From positions 119,659 to 183,658 of the forward strand of contig NZ_FNIJ01000001.1 of assembly GCF_900103845.1 (NCBI RefSeq): a DNA stretch of 64,000 nt. Direction: 5' to 3'. Origin of the DNA: Pseudomonas jinjuensis. GTDB lineage: Bacteria; Pseudomonadota; Gammaproteobacteria; Pseudomonadales; Pseudomonadaceae. Below, piece by piece: positions 1 to 8,576 of this stretch. Each line of letters opens with the position of its first letter. The stretch's first letter is position 1. The notes under the pieces were generated by a model. It saw only the letters and a program-made list of their open reading frames with translations, did no database searches and was not told the DNA's origin. Made by a program: the position numbers and the translations under genes.

Positions 1-23
1 ATCCCATCGGCGTGGCCTGGTCG

Positions 24-143
24 GCGGATGAAGCGTTCCGCTTCATTCGCCCTACACCAGCGATTGGCCATGGCGCGAGACAGTTGCTCCTACAGTGTGT
101 CGAGCGGCTCCGTAGGGTGGAAAACCGCGAAGCGTTTTCCACC
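24..143. repeat. Two short intergenic hairpin repeats upstream of aotJ
   Basis: Positions 24-35 and 39-50 form a 12-bp hairpin around a 3-base loop with one G-U pair. Positions 116-125 (GGTGGAAAAC) and 134-143 (GTTTTCCACC) form a perfect 10-bp hairpin preceded by CGTAGG. The CGTAGGGTGG-type start recurs at 5866 and, in inverted form, near 60310 and 62387-62553, so these belong to a dispersed family. I see no convincing gene in 1-560; the open frames there have no ribosome-binding site and no recognisable protein. Confidence 0.6.
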
Positions 144-376
144 ATGGCCATCTGTTACCCCATCCCGTAACAGACCTGCCCCAGATTGAGGCATCGGGAA
201 ACGCACGGCGCCCCCGAATGCCCCGTCAAAACCCCGCCAATAACCCGAAATCCAGTAATCACGCGGCCTGCAGGAATGCAGGCGCAAATATTGCTTGATA
301 GTTCGGTTCGATTGCTCCTGCCTTTGCACGATTCTCGTGCCCCGTCAAGATCGCCAGCCACCCCTTCCGGCCCTTC

Positions 377-402
377 TATAATTTGTTGTCGCATTGAAGA
401 AA
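377..402 (+). promoter_or_regulatory. Probable aotJ promoter element with ArgR half-site
   Basis: TATAAT at 377-382 is a good -10 hexamer. TGTCGC-N8-AA at 387-402 exactly matches the half-site pattern described for Pseudomonas ArgR. A second -10-like hexamer, TAGAAT, lies at 424-429, so the ArgR site would cover the -35 region of that downstream promoter, an arrangement consistent with arginine-dependent activation. The same layout, TATAAY followed by GTTGTCGCAT, recurs before aruC. Confidence 0.6.
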
Positions 403-565
403 TAACGGCTTCAGGGCTGCCGCTAGAATGCCGCCACCCCGGTTGGCGCGTTCCACCAGAGACTCGCTACAGCCATGCGCAGATGATCCACCCCTCCATT
501 TGCACGGACAGCCAGGGCCGATTCCTTTCTCCGCAATCGAAGTCACATCCTCGAAGGAGCTGATG

Positions 566-1345
566 ATGAAGAAGTTCGTACTTCTCGGCGCGCTGGCCAT
601 GTCCGCGCTCTCCCTGGTCGCCCATGCCGACGACAAGCCGGTGCGCATCGGCATCGAAGCGGGTTACCCGCCGTTCTCCTTCAAGACCCCGGAAGGCCAG
701 CTGGCCGGCTTCGACGTGGATATCGGCAACGCGCTGTGCGAGGAAATGAAGGTCAAGTGCCAGTGGGTCGAGCAGGAGTTCGACGGCCTGATCCCGGCGC
801 TGAAGGTGCGCAAGATCGACGCCATCCTGTCGTCCATGACCATCACTCCGGAGCGCCAGAAGTCGGTCGACTTCACCAACAAGTACTACCACACCCCGGC
901 GCGCTTCGTGATGAAGGAAGGCGCGGCCATGAACGACCCGACCGTCGACCTGAAGGGCAAGAAGGTCGGCGTGCTGCGCGCCAGCGTGCATGACCGCTAC
1001 GCCACCGACGTGCTGGCCCCGGCCGGGGTCGAGGTGGTGCGCTACGGCTCGCAGCAGGAAGCCAACATGGACCTGGTCTCCGGCCGCATCGACGCGACCA
1101 TGGCCGACTCGGTCAACCTCGACGATGGCTTCCTCAAGACCGACGCCGGCAAGGGCTATGCCTTCGTGGGCCCGGAATACAACGATCCGAAATACTTCGG
1201 CGGCGGCGCCGGCATCGCCGTGCGCAAGGGCGATAAGGCCCTGGTCGAGAAATTCAACGCCGCCATCGCCGCGGTACGCGCCAACGGCAAGTACAAGCAG
1301 GTCCAGGACAAGTACTTCGATTTCGACGTCTACGGCGGGAACTGA
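566..1345 (+). CDS. aotJ: Arginine/ornithine ABC transporter periplasmic binding protein AotJ
   Basis: Encodes a 259-aa periplasmic basic-amino-acid binding protein feeding the AotQMP transporter. A cleavable signal peptide ([21 protein letters not shown]) is followed by a type-2 periplasmic binding fold containing [12 protein letters not shown] and [19 protein letters not shown], the usual SBP_bac_3 motifs. Two adjacent ATGs occur at 563 and 566; AAGGAG at 554-559 is best spaced for 566, which also gives the length known for P. aeruginosa AotJ. It is first gene of an aotJQMOP-argR run in the same order as PA0888-PA0893. An ArgR half-site lies upstream and a strong hairpin follows the stop, which should raise its transcript level over the membrane subunits. 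Confidence 0.95.
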   Translation: MKKFVLLGALAMSALSLVAHADDKPVRIGIEAGYPPFSFKTPEGQLAGFDVDIGNALCEEMKVKCQWVEQEFDGLIPALKVRKIDAILSSMTITPERQKSVDFTNKYYHTPARFVMKEGAAMNDPTVDLKGKKVGVLRASVHDRYATDVLAPAGVEVVRYGSQQEANMDLVSGRIDATMADSVNLDDGFLKTDAGKGYAFVGPEYNDPKYFGGGAGIAVRKGDKALVEKFNAAIAAVRANGKYKQVQDKYFDFDVYGGN

Positions 1346-1357
1346 TCCCATCCACGG

Positions 1358-1407
1358 AAGTGGCACAAACCAGGGTAAGCTCCCGAAGTTTGTGCCACTT
1401 TTTATTT
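1358..1407 (+). terminator. Intra-operon hairpin after aotJ
   Basis: AAGTGGCACAAAC (1358-1370) and GTTTGTGCCACTT (1388-1400) form a perfect 13-bp stem with a 17-base loop, followed by a T-rich run. It sits between the binding-protein gene and the first permease gene, the usual place for a partial terminator or mRNA-stabilising hairpin that yields excess binding protein. Confidence 0.75.
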
Positions 1408-1475
1408 GCGCACGATAACGGCTGGGTTGCCGGCACTGCGCCGCGGCGGCGGGCGGTTTGACGAGGTATTGAACG

Positions 1476-2165
1476 ATGTTCACAGGCTACGGGGCGACCA
1501 TCCTCGACGGGGCATGGCTGACGTTGTCACTGGCGTTGCTGTCGATGCTGCTGGCGATCGTGCTCGGTCTGCTTGGCGCGGCTTTCCGCCTGTCGCCGGT
1601 GCGATGGCTGGCCTGGTGCGGCGACCTGTACGCCACGGTGATCCGCGGCGTGCCCGACCTGGTGCTGATCCTGCTGATCTTCTACGGCGGCCAGGCGATC
1701 GTTAACTGGCTCGCGCCCATGGTCGGCTACGACGACTATATCGACCTCAATCCGTTCGTTTCCGGCGTCGGCACCCTCGGCTTCATCTTCGGCGCCTACC
1801 TCTCGGAAACCTTCCGCGGCGCCTTCATGGCGATCCCGAAAGGGCAGGGCGAGGCCGGCTTCGCCTACGGCATGAGCGGCCTGCAGGTGTTCTTCCGCAT
1901 CCAGGTGCCGCAGATGATCCGCCTGGCGATTCCCGGCTTCACCAACAACTGGCTGGTGCTGGTCAAGGCCACCGCGCTGATTTCCGTGGTCGGCCTGCAG
2001 GACATGATGTTCAAGGCCAAGCAGGCCTCGGACGCCACCCGCGAGCCGTTCACCTACTACCTCGCCGTCGCGGCGCTGTACCTGGTGGTGACCAGCGTCT
2101 CGCTGCTGCTGTTGCGCATGCTGGAACGCCGCTATTCGGTCGGCGTGAAAGTCGCGGATCTGTAA
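1476..2165 (+). CDS. aotQ: Arginine/ornithine ABC transporter permease AotQ
   Basis: A 229-aa inner-membrane permease of the His/Glu/Gln/Arg/opine family (HisQ-like). Several hydrophobic segments are visible (around residues 10-40, 85-105, 150-175 and 185-210). The N-terminal half carries VIRGVPDLVLILLIFYGGQ, and the coupling-loop EAA motif reads EAGFAYGMSGLQVFFRIQVP. GAGG about 10 bases upstream supports the ATG at 1476. It lies between aotJ and aotM and should pair with AotM to form the channel, with AotP as the ATPase. The assignment rests on family motifs plus the conserved gene order. Confidence 0.93.
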   Translation: MFTGYGATILDGAWLTLSLALLSMLLAIVLGLLGAAFRLSPVRWLAWCGDLYATVIRGVPDLVLILLIFYGGQAIVNWLAPMVGYDDYIDLNPFVSGVGTLGFIFGAYLSETFRGAFMAIPKGQGEAGFAYGMSGLQVFFRIQVPQMIRLAIPGFTNNWLVLVKATALISVVGLQDMMFKAKQASDATREPFTYYLAVAALYLVVTSVSLLLLRMLERRYSVGVKVADL

Positions 2166-2175
2166 GGAGCCTATC

Positions 2176-2874
2176 GTGATTCTCGACTTCTCGGTCATCT
2201 GGGACAGCATCCCGCTCTACATCAGCGGCCTCTGGGTCACCATCAAGCTGCTGGCGATCTCGCTGTTCTTCGGCCTGCTGGCGGCGATTCCGCTGGCGCT
2301 GATGCGCGTGTCCAAGCAGCCGCTGGTCAACCTGCCGGCCTGGTTCTACACCTATGTGATCCGCGGCACGCCGATGCTGGTGCAGCTGTTCCTCATCTAT
2401 TACGGCCTCGCCCAGTTCGCAGCGGTGCGCGAGAGCGTGCTGTGGCCGTGGCTGTCCAATGCCACCTTCTGCGCCTGTGCGGCCTTCGCCATCAACACCA
2501 GCGCCTACACCGCGGAAATTCTCGCCGGCAGCCTGAAGGCCACGCCCCATGGGGAGATCGAGGCGGCCAAGGCGATGGGCATGTCGCGGCTGAAGATGTA
2601 CCGGCGCATCCTGCTGCCCTCGGCGCTGCGCCGCGCGCTGCCGCAGTACAGCAACGAAGTGATCATGATGCTGCAGACCACCAGCCTGGCCTCCATCGTC
2701 ACTCTGGTCGACATCACCGGAGCGGCGCGTACCGTCTATTCGCAGTACTACATGCCGTTCGAGGCGTTCATCACCGCCGGCCTGTTCTACCTGGTCCTGA
2801 CCTTCACCCTGGTGCGCCTGTTCAAGATGGCCGAGCGCCGCTACCTGGCCTACCTGGCCCCGCGCAAGCACTGA
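2176..2874 (+). CDS. aotM: Arginine/ornithine ABC transporter permease AotM
   Basis: A 232-aa inner-membrane permease (HisM-like), partner of AotQ. It begins with GTG at 2176, eight bases after AAGGAG, and follows aotQ by 10 bases, implying translational coupling. The sequence shows the family motifs YVIRGTPMLVQLFLIYYGL in the first third and EIEAAKAMGMSRLKMYRRILLP (EAA loop) in the middle, with hydrophobic helices around them. Position and motifs match P. aeruginosa AotM. Confidence 0.93.
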   Translation: MILDFSVIWDSIPLYISGLWVTIKLLAISLFFGLLAAIPLALMRVSKQPLVNLPAWFYTYVIRGTPMLVQLFLIYYGLAQFAAVRESVLWPWLSNATFCACAAFAINTSAYTAEILAGSLKATPHGEIEAAKAMGMSRLKMYRRILLPSALRRALPQYSNEVIMMLQTTSLASIVTLVDITGAARTVYSQYYMPFEAFITAGLFYLVLTFTLVRLFKMAERRYLAYLAPRKH

Positions 2875-2884
2875 GGAGCACAGC

Positions 2885-3997
2885 ATGGAACGAATCGATC
2901 ATCCGCTGCCCTGGGGCAGCCTTGGCAGCGAGCGCCGGCTGAGCGTGTTCCGCTTCGGTGCCGGCGAGCGCAAGGTCTACATCCAGTCCAGCCTGCATGC
3001 CGACGAACTGCCGGGCATGCGCACCGCCTGGGAACTCAAGCAGCGCCTGGCGCAGCTGGAAGCCGCCGGGCAGCTGAAATGCCGCGTCGAACTGGTACCG
3101 GTGGCCAACCCCATCGGCCTCGGCCAGATCCTCCAGGCCAGCCATCTCGGCCGCTTCGAGATGGGCAGCGGGAAGAACTTCAACCGCGATTTCGTCGAGC
3201 TGAGCGAGCTGGTCGGCAAGCGCATTGGCGAACAGCTGGGCGCGGACGAACAGGCCAACGTCGCGCTGATCCGCAAGACCATGGTCGAGGCGCTGGAGCA
3301 GCTGCCGCCAGCCGATTCCGAGCTGCAGGCCATGCAGCGTCTGCTGCTGCGCCATGCCTGCGACGCCGAGGTGGTGCTCGACCTGCACTGCGATTTCGAC
3401 GCGGCGATCCACCTCTATGCGATCCCGCAACACTGGCCGCGCTGGAAATCCCTGGCGGCGCGACTGAAGGCCGGCGTCGTGCTGCTCGCCGAGGATTCCG
3501 GCGGCAGCTCCTTCGACGAGTCCTGCTCGCTGCCCTGGCTGCGCCTGGCGCGCGCCTTCCCGCAGGCGGCGATTCCGCTGGCCTGCCTGGCGACCACCGT
3601 GGAGCTGGGCGGCGTCGGCGATACCCGCGTCGAGCAGGCCCGGGCCAATGCCGAAGCCATCCTCGGCTTCCTCGCCGAGCAGGGCCTGATCGCCGGCGAC
3701 TGGCCGGCCGCGCCCGCCGAATGCTGCGAAGGCATGCCGTTCGAGGGCACCGAATACCTGTACGCGCCGCACGCCGGCGTGGTCAGCTTCCATCGCAACG
3801 CGGGCGAGTGGGTGGAGAAGGGCGACGCCCTGTTCGAAGTGGTCGACCCGCTGAACGACCGTGTCAGCGTCGTGCGTGCCGGCACCTCCGGCGTGCTCTT
3901 CGCCATCGAGCGCGCGCGCTACGCCCATCCCGGTGGGTGGATGGCCAAGGTCGCGGGGCGCGAGGCGTTCCGCACCGGCAAGCTGATCAACGACTGA
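2885..3997 (+). CDS. aotO: Succinylglutamate desuccinylase/aspartoacylase-family protein AotO
   Basis: A 370-aa predicted zinc-dependent deacylase of the M14-like AstE/AspA superfamily. Metal-ligand motifs are visible as SLHADELPGMR (His and Glu near residues 39-42) and VVLDLHCDFDAAIHLY (second His near residue 161). The C-terminal part (YAPHAGVVSFHRNAGEWVEKGDALF) looks like a barrel-sandwich or biotinyl-lipoyl-like fold, common in this family. It is embedded in the transporter operon, 10 bases after aotM, as in P. aeruginosa, where AotO is reported as dispensable for transport. The substrate is unknown; an acylated arginine or ornithine derivative is a reasonable guess. Confidence 0.88.
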   Translation: MERIDHPLPWGSLGSERRLSVFRFGAGERKVYIQSSLHADELPGMRTAWELKQRLAQLEAAGQLKCRVELVPVANPIGLGQILQASHLGRFEMGSGKNFNRDFVELSELVGKRIGEQLGADEQANVALIRKTMVEALEQLPPADSELQAMQRLLLRHACDAEVVLDLHCDFDAAIHLYAIPQHWPRWKSLAARLKAGVVLLAEDSGGSSFDESCSLPWLRLARAFPQAAIPLACLATTVELGGVGDTRVEQARANAEAILGFLAEQGLIAGDWPAAPAECCEGMPFEGTEYLYAPHAGVVSFHRNAGEWVEKGDALFEVVDPLNDRVSVVRAGTSGVLFAIERARYAHPGGWMAKVAGREAFRTGKLIND

Positions 3998-4014
3998 ATC
4001 CGAGAACCGACAGC

Positions 4015-4779
4015 ATGTACAAACTGGAAGTCCAAGACCTGCACAAGCGCTACGGCAACCACGAAGTGCTGAAGGGCGTATCCCTGGCCGCCAGGGCCGG
4101 CGACGTGATCAGCATCATCGGCTCGTCCGGTTCGGGCAAGAGCACCTTCCTGCGCTGCATCAACCTGCTGGAGCAGCCCCACGCCGGCAAGATCCTCCTC
4201 AACGGCGAGGAACTGAAGCTGGTGCCGGCGAAGAACGGCGGGCTGAAGGCGGCCGACAGCAAGCAGCTGCAGCGCATGCGCTCACGCCTGTCGATGGTGT
4301 TCCAGCACTTCAACCTGTGGTCGCACATGAGCGCCCTGGAGAACGTCATCGAGGCGCCTGTGCATGTGCTCGGCGTGTCGAAGAAGGAAGCCATCGAGAA
4401 GGCCGAGCACTACCTGGCGAAGGTCGGCGTGGCGCACCGCAAGGACGCCTATCCGGCGCATATGAGTGGCGGCGAGCAGCAGCGCGTGGCCATCGCCCGC
4501 GCGCTGGCGGTGGAGCCGGAAGTGATGCTGTTCGACGAACCGACCTCGGCGCTCGACCCGGAGCTGGTCGGCGAAGTGCTCAAGGTCATGCAGGACCTGG
4601 CCCAGGAAGGCCGCACCATGGTGGTGGTCACCCACGAGATGGGCTTCGCCCGCGAGGTGTCCAACCAACTGGTGTTCCTGCACAAGGGGCTGGTGGAAGA
4701 GCGCGGCTGCCCGAAGGAAGTGCTCGCCAATCCGAGCTCGGAACGCCTCAAGCAGTTCCTTTCCGGCAGCTTGAAGTAA
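4015..4779 (+). CDS. aotP: Arginine/ornithine ABC transporter ATP-binding protein AotP
   Basis: A 254-aa cytoplasmic ATPase. Walker A is IIGSSGSGKST (residues ~37-47), the signature is MSGGEQQRVAIARAL (~155-169), Walker B is EVMLFDEPTSALDPE, and the H-loop is VVTHEM. This is the HisP/ArtP type of polar amino-acid importer. I start it at ATG 4015 because MYKLEVQDLHKRYGN matches the family N-terminus and gives the AotP length; the longer open frame upstream lies inside aotO in another frame. It precedes argR and energises AotQM. Confidence 0.95.
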   Translation: MYKLEVQDLHKRYGNHEVLKGVSLAARAGDVISIIGSSGSGKSTFLRCINLLEQPHAGKILLNGEELKLVPAKNGGLKAADSKQLQRMRSRLSMVFQHFNLWSHMSALENVIEAPVHVLGVSKKEAIEKAEHYLAKVGVAHRKDAYPAHMSGGEQQRVAIARALAVEPEVMLFDEPTSALDPELVGEVLKVMQDLAQEGRTMVVVTHEMGFAREVSNQLVFLHKGLVEERGCPKEVLANPSSERLKQFLSGSLK

Positions 4780-4816
4780 GCTAACGCATTCAGAAGAGGT
4801 CGATGGAACGTCCAGC

Positions 4817-5800
4817 ATGACAGCCCAACGCATCGGTTTCCTGCTCTGGCCGCAGACTCGCGCGCTGACCCTGGCGCTCGCCGAGGAGGCCCTGCGGGTG
4901 GCCCGCCGGCTGCATCCCGAGGCGCTCTACGATCCGGTCTTCATGCTCGCCGAAGATCCCGCCGGCAGTGACGGCTGGCGCCTGCCGGGGCAACCCTGGC
5001 AGGGCCTGCTGGAGCAGTGCCAGCGGGTGTTCCTGGTGGCCGACGAGGCTGCCGCCCAGGTCGCGCCGCCGCTGGCCGCCGCGCTGAAGCAACTCGTGCG
5101 CGGCGGTTCCAGCCTCGGTGCGCTGTCCGCCGGCATCTACCCGCTGGCCCAGCTCGGCCTGCTCGACGGCTACCGCGCCGCGGTGCACTGGCGCTGGCAG
5201 GACGACTTCACCGAGCGCTATCCCAAGGTCATCGCCACCAACCACCTGTTCGAATGGGACCGCGACCGCCTCAGCGCCTGCGGCGGCATGGCGGTGCTCG
5301 ACCTGCTGCTCGCCGTGCTGGCCCGCGACCACGGTTCGGAACTGGCCGGCGCGGTGTCCGAGGAACTGGTGGTCGAGCGCATCCGCGAAGGCTCCGAACG
5401 CCAGCGCATCCCGCTGAAGAACCGCCTCGGCTCCAGCCACCCGAAGCTCACCCAGGCGGTGCTGCTGATGGAGGCGAACATCGAGGAGCCGCTGACCACC
5501 GACGAGATCGCCCAGCATGTCTGCGTCTCCCGTCGCCAGCTGGAGCGCATCTTCAAGCAGTACCTGAACCGCGTGCCCAGCCAGTACTACCTGGAACTGC
5601 GCCTGAACCGCGCGCGGCAGATGCTGATGCAGACCAGCAAGTCGATCATCCAGATCGGCCTGTCCTGCGGCTTCTCCAGCGGCCCGCACTTCTCCAGCGC
5701 CTACCGCAACTTCTTCGGCGTGACCCCGCGCGAGGATCGCAACCAGCGGCGCGGGCAGGGTGCCGCGGATGCGGCGCCGGTGGTCAGCGAGCGGGGCTGA
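4817..5800 (+). CDS. argR: AraC-family arginine regulator ArgR
   Basis: A 327-aa transcription factor that senses arginine and activates the aru and aot genes in P. aeruginosa. The N-terminal ~190 residues form a DJ-1/PfpI (GATase1-like) sensor domain (RIGFLLWPQTRALTLALAEEA at the start, GGSSLGALSAGIYPLAQLGLL in the middle). The C-terminal ~100 residues are two AraC helix-turn-helix units (TTDEIAQHVCVSRRQLERIF and SIIQIGLSCGFSSGPHFSSAYRNFFG). It is the last gene of the aot operon, which makes an autoregulatory loop likely because an ArgR half-site lies before aotJ. A hairpin terminator at 5855-5888 follows. Confidence 0.95.
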   Translation: MTAQRIGFLLWPQTRALTLALAEEALRVARRLHPEALYDPVFMLAEDPAGSDGWRLPGQPWQGLLEQCQRVFLVADEAAAQVAPPLAAALKQLVRGGSSLGALSAGIYPLAQLGLLDGYRAAVHWRWQDDFTERYPKVIATNHLFEWDRDRLSACGGMAVLDLLLAVLARDHGSELAGAVSEELVVERIREGSERQRIPLKNRLGSSHPKLTQAVLLMEANIEEPLTTDEIAQHVCVSRRQLERIFKQYLNRVPSQYYLELRLNRARQMLMQTSKSIIQIGLSCGFSSGPHFSSAYRNFFGVTPREDRNQRRGQGAADAAPVVSERG

Positions 5801-5816
5801 GGAGCCCTGCGCCGCT

Positions 5817-5848
5817 CTTGTTCGCGGGCATGGCCCGCTTCTGCAGGG
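5817..5848. repeat. REP-type palindrome
   Basis: Contains TTCGCGGGCATGGCCCGCTT, a core seen repeatedly in this window near 14973, 19017, 31508, 40357 and 44090. It is an extragenic palindrome of the Pseudomonas REP type. Confidence 0.75.
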
Positions 5849-5854
5849 TGCGCG

Positions 5855-5888
5855 GCCTCATCCTGCGTAGGGTGGATGAGGCTTTTTT
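5855..5888 (+). terminator. Rho-independent terminator of the aot-argR operon
   Basis: GCCTCATCC (5855-5863) pairs perfectly with GGATGAGGC (5874-5882) across a 10-base loop and is followed by six T residues (5883-5888). The right arm and T-run lie inside a dispersed repeat (5866-5940), so the repeat supplies part of the terminator. Confidence 0.8.
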
Positions 5889-5940
5889 CATCCACCATTG
5901 CGGGGCCGCATGCGCGGCCATGGTGGATCGGTGGAGCGTA
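5866..5940. repeat. Dispersed hairpin repeat, copy 1
   Basis: About 75 bp, starting CGTAGGGTGGATGAGG and containing a TTTTTT core, CATCCACCAT, a GCGGGGCCGCATGCGCGGCC palindrome and TGGTGGATCG. A copy differing by only a few bases lies at 60239-60310. The rest of 5941-6030 before aruC shows no gene. Confidence 0.7.
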
Positions 5941-6036
5941 CGGTTCCGCCCATCCGCGGACACTCCCAAGAAATTTCCTTCTCCCCATGCCCCCGCCTGC
6001 GCCCCGGCGTTTAAACTGCGCCTTCCCGAAGCTTTC

Positions 6037-6103
6037 TGTCGCATTTCCGTAAGCCTCGGAAATCCGCGGGTTGGCGCTATAACAAGTTGTCGCATGGCGG
6101 CAA
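6037..6103 (+). promoter_or_regulatory. ArgR half-sites and promoter upstream of aruC
   Basis: Two exact TGTCGC-N8-AA half-sites occur at 6037-6052 and 6088-6103, 51 bases apart start to start. A -10-like TATAAC lies at 6078-6083, immediately before the second site. In P. aeruginosa ArgR activates aruC, so these are likely operator half-sites; the 51-base spacing equals about five helical turns. Confidence 0.65.
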
Positions 6104-6144
6104 TGCCGGCCCGGTTCCAGTCCCTACAATCCTTTCATCGATAG

Positions 6145-7389
<1,245 letters not shown>

Positions 7390-7401
7390 GCTGAAAACAG
7401 C

Positions 7402-7429
7402 CCGGCGGTTTTCAAGACCGCCGGTTTTT
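7402..7429 (+). terminator. Hairpin terminator between aruC and aruF
   Basis: CCGGCGGT (7402-7409) and ACCGCCGG (7417-7424) make a perfect 8-bp stem with a 7-base loop, followed by TTTTT (7425-7429). It lies 12 bases after the aruC stop and 119 bases before aruF. Confidence 0.8.
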
Positions 7430-7548
7430 CCGGCCGGTACGCTGTCCGGCCGGTCCCCCGAGATTTTTACATGCGGTGACGCAGGACGCGTCGTGTCCGG
7501 AATTCAAGGACGGTATTCGATGATATGTCTGGTTAGAGGAGTGACGCC

Positions 7549-8565
7549 ATGCTGGTGATGCGCCCCGCCCAAGTGGCCGACCTGCAGGAAGTGCAGCGTC
7601 TCGCCGCGGACAGCCCGGTCGGCGTCACGTCGCTGCCGGATGACGCGGAAGTGCTGAAGGAGAAGATCGTCGCGTCGGAGGCATCCTTCGCCGCCGAAGT
7701 GAGCTTCAACGGCGAGGAAAGCTATTTCTTCGTCGTCGAGGACACCGACAGCGGCCGTCTGGTGGGCTGCTCGGCGATCGTCGCCTCGGCCGGCTTCTCC
7801 GAGCCGTTCTACAGCTTCCGCAACGAGACCTTCGTGCATGCCTCGCGCGAGCTGAAGATCCACAACAAGATCCACGTCCTCTCGCTGTGCCACGACCTCA
7901 CCGGCACCAGCCTGCTGACCAGCTTCTACGTCGAGCGCGGCCTGGTGAACACGCCGATCGCCGAGCTCAACTCCCGCGGCCGCCTGCTGTTCGTGGCCAG
8001 CCATCCGGAACGCTTCGCCGACGCGGTGGTGGTGGAGATCGTCGGCTACAGCGACGAGCATGGCGAGTCGCCGTTCTGGGATGCGGTCGGGCGCAACTTC
8101 TTCGACCTCAACTACAGCGAGGCCGAGAAGCTCTCCGGACTGAAGAGCCGCACCTTCCTCGCCGAGCTGATGCCGCACTACCCGATCTACGTGCCGCTGC
8201 TGCCGGACGAGGCGCAGGAGTCCATGGGCCAGGTCCACCCACGCGCGCAGATCACCTTCGACATCCTGATGCGCGAAGGCTTCGAGACCGACAACTACAT
8301 CGACATCTTCGATGGCGGCCCGACCCTGCACGCGCGCACCTCGGGCATCCGCTCCATCGCCCAGAGCCGCCTGGTGCCGGCACGCATCGGCGACGCCGGG
8401 AAGGGCGCCCGCAGCTACCTGGTGACCAACGGCCAGTTGCAGGACTTCCGCGCCATCGTCGCCGAACTCGACTGGGTGCCGGGGAAGCCGGTGACCCTGA
8501 ATCCTGAATCCGCCGAGGCCCTGGGCATCGGCGAAGGCGCCAGCGTGCGCCTGGTCGCGGTCTGA
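7549..8565 (+). CDS. aruF: Arginine/ornithine N-succinyltransferase subunit alpha AruF
   Basis: A 338-aa subunit of the enzyme that transfers succinyl from succinyl-CoA to arginine, the first step of the succinyltransferase route. It has the AstA-family GNAT-like N-terminus (MLVMRPAQVADLQEVQRLA), followed by FSEPFYSFRNETFVHASREL, SPFWDAVGRNFFDL and DNYIDIFDGGPTLHA. It is paralogous along its full length to the next gene (SPFWESLGRHFFKMEF, YVDIFDAGPAIEA), as expected for the heteromeric AruFG enzyme. GAGG precedes the ATG. Order F-G-D-B-E follows P. aeruginosa. Confidence 0.95.
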   Translation: MLVMRPAQVADLQEVQRLAADSPVGVTSLPDDAEVLKEKIVASEASFAAEVSFNGEESYFFVVEDTDSGRLVGCSAIVASAGFSEPFYSFRNETFVHASRELKIHNKIHVLSLCHDLTGTSLLTSFYVERGLVNTPIAELNSRGRLLFVASHPERFADAVVVEIVGYSDEHGESPFWDAVGRNFFDLNYSEAEKLSGLKSRTFLAELMPHYPIYVPLLPDEAQESMGQVHPRAQITFDILMREGFETDNYIDIFDGGPTLHARTSGIRSIAQSRLVPARIGDAGKGARSYLVTNGQLQDFRAIVAELDWVPGKPVTLNPESAEALGIGEGASVRLVAV

Positions 8566-8576
8566 GGGAGTCCAGC

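Noticed and set aside
186-563. Open frame upstream of aotJ (125 codons)
   Set aside because: No ribosome-binding site or recognisable protein, and it would span the aotJ promoter and ArgR half-site.
7470-7520. Possible ArgR site before aruF (TGTCCGGAATTCAA)
   Set aside because: The hexamer has a mismatch and the AA is two bases too close for the TGTCGC-N8-AA pattern.
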